Below are positions 45,833-52,976 of a stretch of 64,000 nt of DNA, piece after piece. A program made the translations under genes and the position numbers. Every line of letters begins with the position of its first letter. Within the stretch, counting starts at the first letter, position 1. Source of the stretch: Okeania sp. KiyG1 (GTDB lineage Bacteria > Cyanobacteriota > Cyanobacteriia > Cyanobacteriales > Microcoleaceae). Location: contig NZ_BLZO01000187.1 of assembly GCF_014132355.1 (NCBI RefSeq), positions 62,001 to 126,000 on the forward strand, read 5' to 3'. The notes beneath the pieces are model-generated. The model was not told the origin of the DNA. It did not search any database and saw nothing but the letters and a program-made list of their open reading frames with translations.

Positions 45833-46330
45833 ATGAAACTTTCAGTTCCTTACTATTCCCAGATAGATAACAGAGTTGATTGGTGGAGGACTTGCAATGC
45901 TTCTTCAATAGCTATGTGCTTGAAGTTCCTCAAACCTGAAGCCATCTCCGGTGATGATGATTATATCGATCGCCTGGCTGGTTATGGAGACACCACAGAC
46001 CATTTTGCTCACACTCGCTTGCTTGCAGATTTAGGAGTAAACAGCGAATGGAAAACCGACTTAAGTTATGCAGATTTGGACGCTCAACTAGATAGAGGTA
46101 AGCCTGTTCCCATAGGTGTGTTACACAAGGGGACTTTGAATTATCCTACTGGAGGCCATATTTGCGTAGTAGTAGGCAAAGAAGCTGGTGGTTATATTTG
46201 TCATGACCCTTGGGGGCATGGTTTTAGCTACAACGACCACAATGGTAAGGATTGCTATTATCCTTATCAGAGTCTTGACGCTAGGTGGTTGGTTGAGGGA
46301 GCAAATACAGGATGGGGAAGGATGTTTTAG
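45833..46330 (+). CDS. C39-like papain-fold peptidase (probable lysin)
   Basis: This 165-residue single-domain cysteine peptidase is of the C39-like type seen in bacterial and phage lysins. SVPYYSQIDN opens it, WWRTCNASSIAMCLKFL carries the catalytic Cys in the first helix, TGGHICVVVGKEAGGYI supplies the His, and HDPWGHGFSYND the Asp. No signal peptide is seen, so release would need a holin-like partner (perhaps the small membrane protein at 35531) or lysis. The frame is open from TTG 45812, but I chose the ATG at 45833, where the conserved KLSVPYYSQ begins. Substrate, peptidoglycan stem or bridge, is inferred from the family. Confidence 0.8.
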   Translation: MKLSVPYYSQIDNRVDWWRTCNASSIAMCLKFLKPEAISGDDDYIDRLAGYGDTTDHFAHTRLLADLGVNSEWKTDLSYADLDAQLDRGKPVPIGVLHKGTLNYPTGGHICVVVGKEAGGYICHDPWGHGFSYNDHNGKDCYYPYQSLDARWLVEGANTGWGRMF

Positions 46331-46396
46331 TAGGAATATTTAAGAGTAGCTTTTAATTAGTAAAAAGTAGCCTTGTTCTTGAGGCACTTGTGCTAA

Positions 46397-46984
46397 TTAT
46401 AAAGTTTCCAGCACTTTAACTACTTCTGCCGGGGAGACATCTATATATTCCTGCAATGTTTGAATTGATTTGTGTCCGGTTATTTGTTGGATGGTTGCTA
46501 GGGGATGACCTTCCCTAGACAATCTGGTAATCAATGTCCGTCGCGGACTGTGTAATGAAAAGCCACGACGGCTCAACCCAGCAACTACCAAAGCTGACCT
46601 AAATGCCTCATCGTAACTTTGCCTTTTTAAGTGGTGTACGCCATTCGCTTTATTAGGGAATAGCCAACCTGATAATGGTGGATAATAATTGTGCAGCTCG
46701 GCAGCCAGTGCCCTACTTATTGGTATTTGTCTAGTTGCTCGTGTACCATCTGGAGTGGCTTTCCTGGTTGATGCTCGGTAAGTTATTTCACGATGGGGAA
46801 ATGATTGGATGGCATCTAGATAAACATCACTGACTTTTAACTGCAATACTGCACCGATTCTTTCTCCGGTATATCTAAGTATTTGCCAGATTAATTTGTG
46901 ATGTTTGGATTTGAAAGCTGAGTAGATTTTTTCAAATTCTTGATTGGTTAAAATTTCAGCTTTTCCGTGTCCTTTATTTTTCAC
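46397..46984 (-). CDS. Short tyrosine recombinase/integrase
   Basis: This is a 195-residue site-specific recombinase consisting only of the catalytic domain. Arg I is in RYTGERIGAVLQLKVSDV, the HxxR box in SLHSPRRTLITRL, the His/Trp position in QQITGHKSIQT, and the nucleophile Tyr in LQEYIDVSP, so the active site is complete. The core-binding N-terminal domain usual in phage integrases is missing. Such short forms are common in cyanobacteria and may act in integration, resolution or host rearrangements. It lies between the C39-like peptidase and the replication-type genes; no att sites could be identified. Start 46984. Confidence 0.88.
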   Translation of the reverse strand: MKNKGHGKAEILTNQEFEKIYSAFKSKHHKLIWQILRYTGERIGAVLQLKVSDVYLDAIQSFPHREITYRASTRKATPDGTRATRQIPISRALAAELHNYYPPLSGWLFPNKANGVHHLKRQSYDEAFRSALVVAGLSRRGFSLHSPRRTLITRLSREGHPLATIQQITGHKSIQTLQEYIDVSPAEVVKVLETL

Positions 46985-47048
46985 CTGCTCGTCCTGCTGA
47001 TTTTGTTAATTATAACTTTTTTAGCAGGTATGGGTGCAGCAGGTCTCA

Positions 47049-47507
47049 CTAGCAAAATTTATAAGGAAGCCTAATGGCGCTAGTTCTAGCAGTTTGGAAG
47101 TACCTTGCTGTTTTATGTAAAACAGCAGGATAAAGATATTTGACAGTAGAAAAGTCCTCGGCTTCGAGGACTAAAAATTCCTTAAGATGTTTGTAAGTAC
47201 CTGTTTTTATATTAACAGATATTTGTAGAATTTGATTCCTAGTTGATTTTTTTAGTTCATCTATCCAGGGGATAAACCAAAATATTAAAGCAAGGTTAAT
47301 AGTGAATTCGTAGAGGATATTTTTCAGATCGGATTTGAATGTGTAGACAACACAAAAGTCTAAGTCCTTTTCAGCTCTTTCCCTGACTTTTACCATACCT
47401 TGGTATTTATCCTCAACCCACAATTGCTGAAAGTCTGATTGCTCCTTCCCTTCTAGTAAATTATTGGTTAAGCTGGATAATATAAAAGCAGCTATCTGCA
47501 GTTGACT
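47049..47507 (-). CDS. Unknown protein or C-terminal part of the upstream gene after an in-frame TGA
   Basis: Directly after the TGA that ends the upstream gene (47508-47510) the same frame continues open for 152 codons (SQLQIAAFILSSLTNNLLEG ... SAIRLPYKFC). The only usual initiator is a TTG at 47423, giving 124 residues. One hydrophobic segment is present (LYEFTINLALIFWFIPWI). It is either a separate small gene or the second half of a ~378-residue protein broken by a single nonsense change. Function not recognised. Confidence 0.45.
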   Translation of the reverse strand, partial: SQLQIAAFILSSLTNNLLEGKEQSDFQQLWVEDKYQGMVKVRERAEKDLDFCVVYTFKSDLKNILYEFTINLALIFWFIPWIDELKKSTRNQILQISVNIKTGTYKHLKEFLVLEAEDFSTVKYLYPAVLHKTARYFQTARTSAIRLPYKFC

Positions 47508-48185
47508 TCACATGACTGCCTCATTAATTCCCAAGTAAATTAATAGTCTGCGGTCTTTACCATCAAAATTAGCTAAAGCATATTCGAGCATCTCACCTGC
47601 TATTTTTGAACCATAGAATAAGTGGTTGTGGGTGGTGAAGTTGCCAATATTTTCCTTAGATATCCAGTGACTTTTATCTGCTAATGCTGCCTTGATGCAG
47701 TTGCCATAAAGACTTTGGCATTCCATCCTAGCTGTATCCTGGAACATTCCATCAAAGGTAAAGTGTTCCAGCCTGTCAACAAACCACTTTATTAAACTAT
47801 CGTTCAAGGTATCGCCCAAGCCTTCTAGGGTTGCTGGCTTTTCAAATATTGCAGAAGATTTGATTAGTTTTACGAGGTTAGGTTTTAATAGGTTAATTCG
47901 TTGAAGTCTGGCTACATCGTCAAGTATATATCTTTGAGATTTATAATATTGATTCTTTTCAAAACATTTACTTGCTTCAGGGATGGAAATTTTCTCAGAA
48001 TGATCCCAAACAAAAATCTTTGACTCTTCATCTCCTTCAAATCGGGGTAAACCAGGGTAGCTGACCAGTTTAACTTCCTTCCTAGAGTGTGGACATACAC
48101 AAATTAATTCTTGATAACTATTGGGGTCTACTTCCTCAGCATCTATTAATTGACCACATAATAATAATGATTCAGCGTATTTCAT
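47508..48185 (-). CDS. Unknown island protein with an N-terminal Cys-containing domain
   Basis: The 225-residue product begins MKYAESLLLCGQLIDAEEVD and has an ELICVCPHSRKEVKLV segment followed by FVWDHSEKISIPEASKCFEK. This is faintly like the start of CoiA-type nuclease proteins (a zinc/Cys strand and an H-rich stretch), but not enough for a call. The 3' end is a TGA with the frame open beyond it. It overlaps the upstream gene by 14 bp, a sign of coupling. Function unknown. Confidence 0.55.
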   Translation of the reverse strand: MKYAESLLLCGQLIDAEEVDPNSYQELICVCPHSRKEVKLVSYPGLPRFEGDEESKIFVWDHSEKISIPEASKCFEKNQYYKSQRYILDDVARLQRINLLKPNLVKLIKSSAIFEKPATLEGLGDTLNDSLIKWFVDRLEHFTFDGMFQDTARMECQSLYGNCIKAALADKSHWISKENIGNFTTHNHLFYGSKIAGEMLEYALANFDGKDRRLLIYLGINEAVM

Positions 48186-49023
48186 TGACCCTACTCCCTA
48201 ATAAATATTCTTTGATTTGACTAATTGGATAATTCTCTTTAATGAGATGTTTAATTTCTGGTAATGTTCTTGCTGAAACTTCTGTTTTATCCACCATCCA
48301 TTTGCAGATATGATGGCAATAATAGTAAGTTATTGTTCCGTCCTTGTGGGGGCGATTGTCTATCCACCCACTGGCAGGAATTGTGTTTTTTGCACCTCTA
48401 GGTCTACCAGGCTTTTTCTTTAGTTTAGCCGTGGGAGGAAATATTAGTTTTTCATGGGGTTGCGTTGTTTGCAATATTTCCTCCCGTGGTGGTGCAATAT
48501 TTCCTCCCGCGATTTCAGGGCGGTTTTTAGTAATAAATTCTTGCTCTAATTTTAGGAGGGTGTTTCTATCAGGTTTAGTGATGGGGATAATGTTTTGTAG
48601 GAGGTCTCTTAGCTTATGCTCCATGATTCTTTCTCTTTCTAAAAAGCGGTATAGTTGGTCGTCTGGTTCTTCTACTGTACCGATTTTTCTGCAAGATTTT
48701 TTGAGTTTTTCTTTGTGCAGTTTTAGGTGAGTTTTTACTTTTAATACCCTACTTGCTGATAGAGATATTTGCTCCGGGATGAGTAAAGTATCACATCTTT
48801 TACTGTTAGGTTGGTCTACCCATACCATCATTCCTTCCCCCTTGGTTCTCCAGTAGGGGAAGGGTGGGGGAACTAACTCTAGCTCATTGATGCTGATAAG
48901 TTGTTCGGGGGGGCCGGGAAAGTAGGCAACCTGTAGGTGTTGGTGGTAGTGGTTGAGTTGGAATATTTTCCCACTAAATTCCCCGGTGGTTATTTTGGCA
49001 AATTGTTGATGCAGGATTTTCAT
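48172..49023 (-). CDS. AT-hook-containing protein of unknown function
   Basis: This 283-residue protein has a small N-terminal beta domain (SGKIFQLNHYHQHLQVAYFP), a basic helical middle (RVLKVKTHLKLHKEKLKKSC), an AT-hook (KKPGRPRGAKNT, about residues 203-214) and a C-terminal aromatic domain (DGTITYYYCHHICKWMVDKT) ending in a helix (HLIKENYPISQIKEYLLGSR). The AT-hook implies binding to the minor groove of AT-rich DNA, consistent with an accessory replication or regulatory role in this island. It is preceded by a terminator-like hairpin at 49037-49058. Confidence 0.6.
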   Translation of the reverse strand: MKILHQQFAKITTGEFSGKIFQLNHYHQHLQVAYFPGPPEQLISINELELVPPPFPYWRTKGEGMMVWVDQPNSKRCDTLLIPEQISLSASRVLKVKTHLKLHKEKLKKSCRKIGTVEEPDDQLYRFLERERIMEHKLRDLLQNIIPITKPDRNTLLKLEQEFITKNRPEIAGGNIAPPREEILQTTQPHEKLIFPPTAKLKKKPGRPRGAKNTIPASGWIDNRPHKDGTITYYYCHHICKWMVDKTEVSARTLPEIKHLIKENYPISQIKEYLLGSRVNEIR

Positions 49024-49028
49024 TGCAT

Positions 49029-49058
49029 AAAAATTACCGACCGCATTGCTGCGATCGG
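49029..49058 (-). terminator. Rho-independent-terminator-like hairpin
   Basis: On the minus strand CCGA-T-CGCA loops through GCAA to TGCG-G-TCGG (one mismatch) and is followed by TAATTTTTA. It sits between the broken RHH gene and the AT-hook gene, so it would end transcription of the former just before the ATG at 49023. Confidence 0.5.
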
Positions 49059-49068
49059 CACCCTGGTT

Positions 49069-49467
49069 TTACTCTTCTTCTTCGTTGGAGGTTTCAACAA
49101 GGTCGTTTTTCATAAGCCTTAAAAGCTCAATTTCATCGTCGCACTTATCTAAGCTTGCTGGCTTGTTCCAAGAAGTCAGCCTTAGTCTTTAGCCTTCTGT
49201 TTACCGCGTCTTCCCAAGACGCTCGCTGTGAGCGTCCATATAGTTTAAACCTCCGCATAACTGTTCCACGGACGACAGGCCTAAGGATTCCCCCAAGCCA
49301 ATCTATAGATTCCAGCTCGTCCCATGCTCGCGTCCACTTCTCTACTAGCTCGCTGCGACTGATGTCGAGGGCAGGCCGCTATTTCGTCCATCCTTTGCAA
49401 AGTTTCTGGCGTTAGCGATACCTGTAGCTCGCTTCTTGTTGCTGTTGTAAATTGGTTTCCTGGCCAT
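49069..49467 (-). pseudogene. Ribbon-helix-helix-type regulator, frameshifted
   Basis: From the ATG at 49467 the frame reads MARKPIYNSNKKRATGIA. The next piece is VSLTPETLQRMDEIA in another frame, then LDISRSELVEKWTRAWDELE in a third, and finally DKCDDEIELLRLMKNDLVET before TAA. Put together these give a plausible small RHH DNA-binding protein with a C-terminal extension. The first break coincides with a sequence where one copy of an 8-bp direct repeat (GTATCGCT) has probably been lost. At least two further indels are needed. No single ORF is functional. Confidence 0.65.
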
Positions 49468-49776
49468 TCGTTTTTTCCATGTGTACTTCTTACATAAGAT
49501 AGCTCAATATTGTGTAATAAATATTGTACCATATACTTGCTTGTTTCATTAATCTTATATACAGATAGTCTCATAAGTAAAAGACATAGCTTATACAGCA
49601 CAGATATATCAAGGAGGTGGTGCCCAACCGGAACGTAAAAATGGTTATTTCCTGCTTATAAACTGACATAGCCGTCTATTTCTCAATAATTAATTAATGG
49701 TTATTTGACGGGGTGGGGCTTCTATCTCCTAGCCTCCCCCTTACTCCCCCACCTGACTTTTTCTTACTTTTTTAAA

Positions 49777-50676
49777 ATGTCTAGACTTTTTGACCAATTT
49801 GGATTTGCCAATTGTTTCAGCCCAAAGGATCTACCTGCTTGGGGAGAATTCATTTGGTACTCTTACGAGGATCTATATTTGTGTAACAATTCTGTAGACC
49901 TGGAAGACCGCATAGACCGTATAGAAGAAATATGGACAAAAGCTAGCTATTCTTATGTAGAAGAAGGCATGGCTTACAACATCATTAAAGTTTATAAACT
50001 ATACGAAAAACTAGGCTTTAAAGATTTCAAAGAATATTGCCTGAAACGAGTCAAGAAAACAGTTTGGCGAGTTGAACACATCATCAAAGCAGCTCAGACG
50101 ACTTGGAACTTGTTGTTGAATGGGTTTGAAGAACTCCCCAGCAACGTATCTCAAGCCTACGCTTTATACGAGCCTACAAAGAAGAAAGACAATGACTATG
50201 ACATTGAAACTGCTTGGCAAGACATACTTCACCGCTGCGAAGAAGAGAACACTGCCATTACTGCGGGATTAATAGAAAAAACTGTTAGCCCTGAGAAAAA
50301 GAAAAGAGGTTCAAGGGTCAAATTACCTGAAGATGTGATGGCCAAATTAAGAGAAGAGGCCGAAGCAAAAGGCCAAGACCCTGATGATTTGGCAGCAGAC
50401 ATCATCAAAGAATATTTTGCCGTAGAACATGACTCTGGCCCGGATACCGAAACAGCAGCCGAGCCAGAGCCAATAAACAATTTAAAAGTTCCTGTGTCAA
50501 AAACACCAGAGACCAAAACTTGGGAAGAAGACCTCGAAGCTTTAGTCCAGGAAAGATATGCTAATGAAAACAATTATGGCACAACCACAGACAGTTCCGC
50601 AGTACCGGAAGTTTTTCATCCAGAAGGGGATATCTCCCCTGGAGATAAAGGCCAAGTACGGAGACCTCCGACTTAA
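49777..50676 (+). CDS. ParB/Rep-like DNA-binding protein (tentative)
   Basis: The 299-residue protein contains a helical domain (EDRIDRIEEIWTKASYSYVE, KLGFKDFKEYCLKRVKKTVW, VEHIIKAAQTTWNLLLNGFE) ending ELPSNVSQAYALYEPTKKK. This resembles the LPTSxxQxxPL region of plasmid partition/replication proteins of cyanobacteria. It is followed by an RHH-like segment (SRVKLPEDVMAKLREEAEAK) and an acidic disordered tail. The frame opens at 49705, but the ATG at 49777 (MSRLFDQFGF) is the likely start. It heads a plus-strand cluster with small unknown genes, typical of a plasmid- or phage-type replication/partition module. Tentative. Confidence 0.6.
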   Translation: MSRLFDQFGFANCFSPKDLPAWGEFIWYSYEDLYLCNNSVDLEDRIDRIEEIWTKASYSYVEEGMAYNIIKVYKLYEKLGFKDFKEYCLKRVKKTVWRVEHIIKAAQTTWNLLLNGFEELPSNVSQAYALYEPTKKKDNDYDIETAWQDILHRCEEENTAITAGLIEKTVSPEKKKRGSRVKLPEDVMAKLREEAEAKGQDPDDLAADIIKEYFAVEHDSGPDTETAAEPEPINNLKVPVSKTPETKTWEEDLEALVQERYANENNYGTTTDSSAVPEVFHPEGDISPGDKGQVRRPPT

Positions 50677-51148
50677 GGCCACTTGGGAACAGGCTCACCT
50701 TGAATATACCTATGAGAGATTGCCCATAATTCAGGCGATCGCACAAGTGGAAAGGCCACAACCACAACCAATACCACAGCCACAACCACAACCAATACCA
50801 CGAGCGACGGTCAATGTTGCTTCAGTCTTGGCCAAACTAGAAGAAAGTTCCAGCACTTTAGACTTATTTAGTGATGGAAACATTCCTCCAGTGGAGCAAA
50901 ATGCGGGAAAAGTACTGCATGAAGAATTGGTGATTGACTGGGGAGTAGGGATTGGAAGGTATTGCAAATTTAAACCTATCTACTGCCAAGTATATAAACT
51001 GCCAGCCACTCCTAGTACTCCAGAACGAAAGGTGTTGGTAGTTAGTCCTGTACCAATAGTGAGCAATGTAGCTTTTGGGGAATATTGCGATCGCAAAAAA
51101 TCTGTGGGCATTACTCAAAAGCGTCGCCTCTTGGGTAATTCTTGCTAA
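50558..51148 (+). CDS. Unknown protein with a Pro-Gln-rich linker
   Basis: The gene overlaps the end of the preceding gene by 119 bp. AGGA lies just before the ATG at 50558; an alternative ATG is at 50576 (MAQPQTVPQYRKFF). The N-terminal part (YRKFFIQKGISPLEIKAKYG, LKATWEQAHLEYTYERLPII) looks like a small helical domain, followed by a QPQPIP repeat linker (residues 67-82) and a C-terminal domain (HEELVIDWGVGIGRYCKFKP). The CCACAA repeats in the DNA encode the linker. Function unknown. Confidence 0.55.
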   Translation: MLMKTIMAQPQTVPQYRKFFIQKGISPLEIKAKYGDLRLKATWEQAHLEYTYERLPIIQAIAQVERPQPQPIPQPQPQPIPRATVNVASVLAKLEESSSTLDLFSDGNIPPVEQNAGKVLHEELVIDWGVGIGRYCKFKPIYCQVYKLPATPSTPERKVLVVSPVPIVSNVAFGEYCDRKKSVGITQKRRLLGNSC

Positions 51149-51189
51149 GTTACCGAAAGTTATCAATCAATTATTATCAAAGGTTTATC

Positions 51190-51465
51190 ATGCAAAATCC
51201 AATAATTTTGCCTCAGTTTGTGTTGAGTAAATTAGCCAAAGCGCCAATTATTACTGTGCAAATTTCTGCTTTAGACCTGTTTGTTATTTGCCAAGCTTTG
51301 TTAGTTTGGTCAAATATTTATCCAGGTAAAAAAATGGCTGAGAAGTTAGTAGGAAAGTTCAAAAGCCTCCTTTTTTTTCTACTGCCAAATTGTCGAAATG
51401 AAATTACGTTGTTGTTAACTTACGGAGCATCTAAAGCTTATGACAATATTAAAACAAACTCTTAG
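51190..51465 (+). CDS. Small unknown helical protein
   Basis: I chose the ATG at 51190 (MQNPIILPQFVLSKLAKAPI), preceded by AAAGG, over the open frame from 51142. The 91-residue product has a hydrophobic helix (ITVQISALDLFVICQALLVW) and a second one (SLLFFLLPNCRNEITLLLTY). The stop overlaps the next start by 26 bp. No family is recognised; the tight packing suggests an operon with its neighbours. Confidence 0.5.
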   Translation: MQNPIILPQFVLSKLAKAPIITVQISALDLFVICQALLVWSNIYPGKKMAEKLVGKFKSLLFFLLPNCRNEITLLLTYGASKAYDNIKTNS

Positions 51466-51973
51466 ACTTGAACATAAATTAGACGATGGGGATGTTCTTT
51501 CTTCAGAAATTGAATTTGATTTTGACGGTTACGATAATTACGATGAAACATTAAATGAAGCTCGGCAATTCTTGGTAGATATTATCTCTAACGGACGACC
51601 TGGTATTATTGATAAGTGCCGACATGCAATGGGAATGAGATATTCTCAAGCAGAGTTTAATAAGGACTGGCTGCATTATCAACAACTGTGTTTAAATATA
51701 GACAAAAACAAGCTTAAGATAGCTACTAAAAGAAAAAATTTAAAGTTTTTACTTGACGCAGACAATAGACTAACAGCTTTAGAACAAATGATGAAAACTG
51801 CTGGTTTTTATCAAGAGTTTTGCGACTTGTTAGAAGCTTCTACCAAGGTCCAAGGGGGTGAAGATTTAAAAGAGGAAAAAGAACAGTTATCTCATTTAAA
51901 ATTGCCAATGGTTTGTCCCTCAGAAGGGGAAGCGGAAGATGAAAGCGACCAAAGAAAAGCAGATACTGATTAG
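51440..51973 (+). CDS. Unknown acidic protein
   Basis: The 177-residue product starts MTILKQTLRLEHKLDDGDVL, has an acidic beta region (SSEIEFDFDGYDNYDETLNE), a helical centre (EFNKDWLHYQQLCLNIDKNK, LTALEQMMKTAGFYQEFCDL) and a charged tail. No known motif is visible. It is translationally linked to the preceding gene by overlap. Function unknown. Confidence 0.55.
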   Translation: MTILKQTLRLEHKLDDGDVLSSEIEFDFDGYDNYDETLNEARQFLVDIISNGRPGIIDKCRHAMGMRYSQAEFNKDWLHYQQLCLNIDKNKLKIATKRKNLKFLLDADNRLTALEQMMKTAGFYQEFCDLLEASTKVQGGEDLKEEKEQLSHLKLPMVCPSEGEAEDESDQRKADTD

Positions 51974-52014
51974 TTATTTCTGATTTATTAATTGGTCTAT
52001 TTACTTAATTTATT

Positions 52015-52058
52015 TGTCTAGTACTATATCTACTAGATACTAGACAGCTTACTAGACA
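52015..52058. promoter_or_regulatory. TGTCTAGTA inverted/direct repeat cluster
   Basis: TGTCTAGTA (52015-52023) is followed by TACTAGACA at 52038-52046 and again at 52050-52058. It shares its core with the inverted repeat at 45653-45688. It sits in the short spacer before the small gene at 52094, so a regulator-binding site is plausible. Confidence 0.4.
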
Positions 52059-52093
52059 TCTTTAACTGACGCAAGAATTTAAAAGGATAACTG

Positions 52094-52270
52094 ATGGATG
52101 AATTAGACATTCATAATCGTTATGTCTTAAGAATTAACGATTATAGACTTTCTATTGAACTTAACTTTTGGCTGCCAGAAGTAAATGATTTTGTTGAAGG
52201 TAGAATTTGGGAGCTTGAAGATATTTTGAATTTTTCAATTAGGCTTGATAAGAGTATTAAGGTTGAATGA
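52094..52270 (+). CDS. Small unknown protein (58 aa)
   Basis: ATG at 52094, nine bases after AAAAGG, opens a frame of 58 codons: MDELDIHNRYVLRINDYRLS followed by IELNFWLPEVNDFVEGRIWE and ending SIRLDKSIKVE. Codon use and the ribosome site look real, and it continues the plus-strand cluster. No family is recognised. A 19-codon frame at 52303 (MAMVKFLGLAIEKIGDISF) may be another mini-gene but is too short to call. Confidence 0.45.
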   Translation: MDELDIHNRYVLRINDYRLSIELNFWLPEVNDFVEGRIWELEDILNFSIRLDKSIKVE

Positions 52271-52358
52271 TAAAAAACAATTGTTAAACTAGAAAAAAAA
52301 TTATGGCGATGGTTAAATTTTTAGGGCTTGCAATTGAAAAAATAGGTGATATTTCTTT

Positions 52359-52634
52359 TTGAAAGTATCTTTTGAAGTGTATCAAGAAATAAAATTTGCT
52401 TATATAAATTTTAGGAACGTGGTCAGTATTAATAATTCAGCGTTGGCTTATGACAATAGTATTCGTGTGCAATTTGATAGAAGGATAGAAAGTTTAAGAA
52501 TTCACGCAATTGACGCAAACAAACGTGATTTTTCATATGTAGGAAATAAAACTTTTAAGTTTACCAGTAGTGAAAAATTAATAGATAAATCTGTATTGAT
52601 TTACTTAACTAAAGAATCAGACAAAACCGCCTGA
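52359..52634 (+). CDS. Unknown 91-residue protein
   Basis: This frame starts with TTG at 52359 and encodes MKVSFEVYQEIKFAYINFRN, then RIESLRIHAIDANKRDFSYV and ends LIDKSVLIYLTKESDKTA. It may be a short beta-rich protein, without any motif I recognise. It is the last gene before the structured leader of the IS110-type transposase. Confidence 0.4.
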   Translation: MKVSFEVYQEIKFAYINFRNVVSINNSALAYDNSIRVQFDRRIESLRIHAIDANKRDFSYVGNKTFKFTSSEKLIDKSVLIYLTKESDKTA

Positions 52635-52654
52635 TGACTAACTAATTGTTAGGG

Positions 52655-52976
52655 CACTTTACCAGGACCGGGTAAAGATGTCGTGGCGCAATTCCACAGA
52701 AATTTCCACGCCTGGAAGTTGCGGTGAGGGGTAGCTCCCTAATCCGTCGGCTGTGGGTTAAACCGCAGTTGATTAAGTCATTGGCAAGGCACAAACTTTA
52801 AGGGAGAAGTGAACTTTAAAAGTTTTTTTATCTTCATGGGTTTACCTTGCTTTTGACTTAAACTGGTAGAGGCTTTAAGAGTGAATTGAATTAATCATTT
52901 TCGGGTGATTCCTGAGCTATTGATGCCAGTTTGAAACAGCTATTGAAACCCAAAAGATGAACCTTGAAAATTTAAT
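52655..52976 (+). ncRNA. Candidate IS110 bridge RNA in the transposase leader
   Basis: The 342 bp between 52635 and the transposase start have no ORF but several strong hairpins: CTTTACC-AGGACCG-GGTAAAG (about 52659-52679), GTGG-CGCAATT-CCAC, AGGGG ... CTCCCT, and CTGTGG-GTTAAA-CCGCAG (about 52748-52765). IS110-group elements are known to encode a bridge RNA in the non-coding region just before the transposase, with loops that pair with target and donor DNA. Position and foldability fit; the two recognition loops have not been assigned. Confidence 0.55.

Noticed and set aside
49155-49415. 86-codon plus-strand ORF
   Set aside because: Lies over the broken RHH gene on the opposite strand; its translation shows no domain, whereas the minus strand gives RHH-like pieces.
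52655-52976. Riboswitch upstream of the transposase
   Set aside because: No known aptamer signature was seen, and the position before an IS110 transposase is better explained by a bridge RNA.
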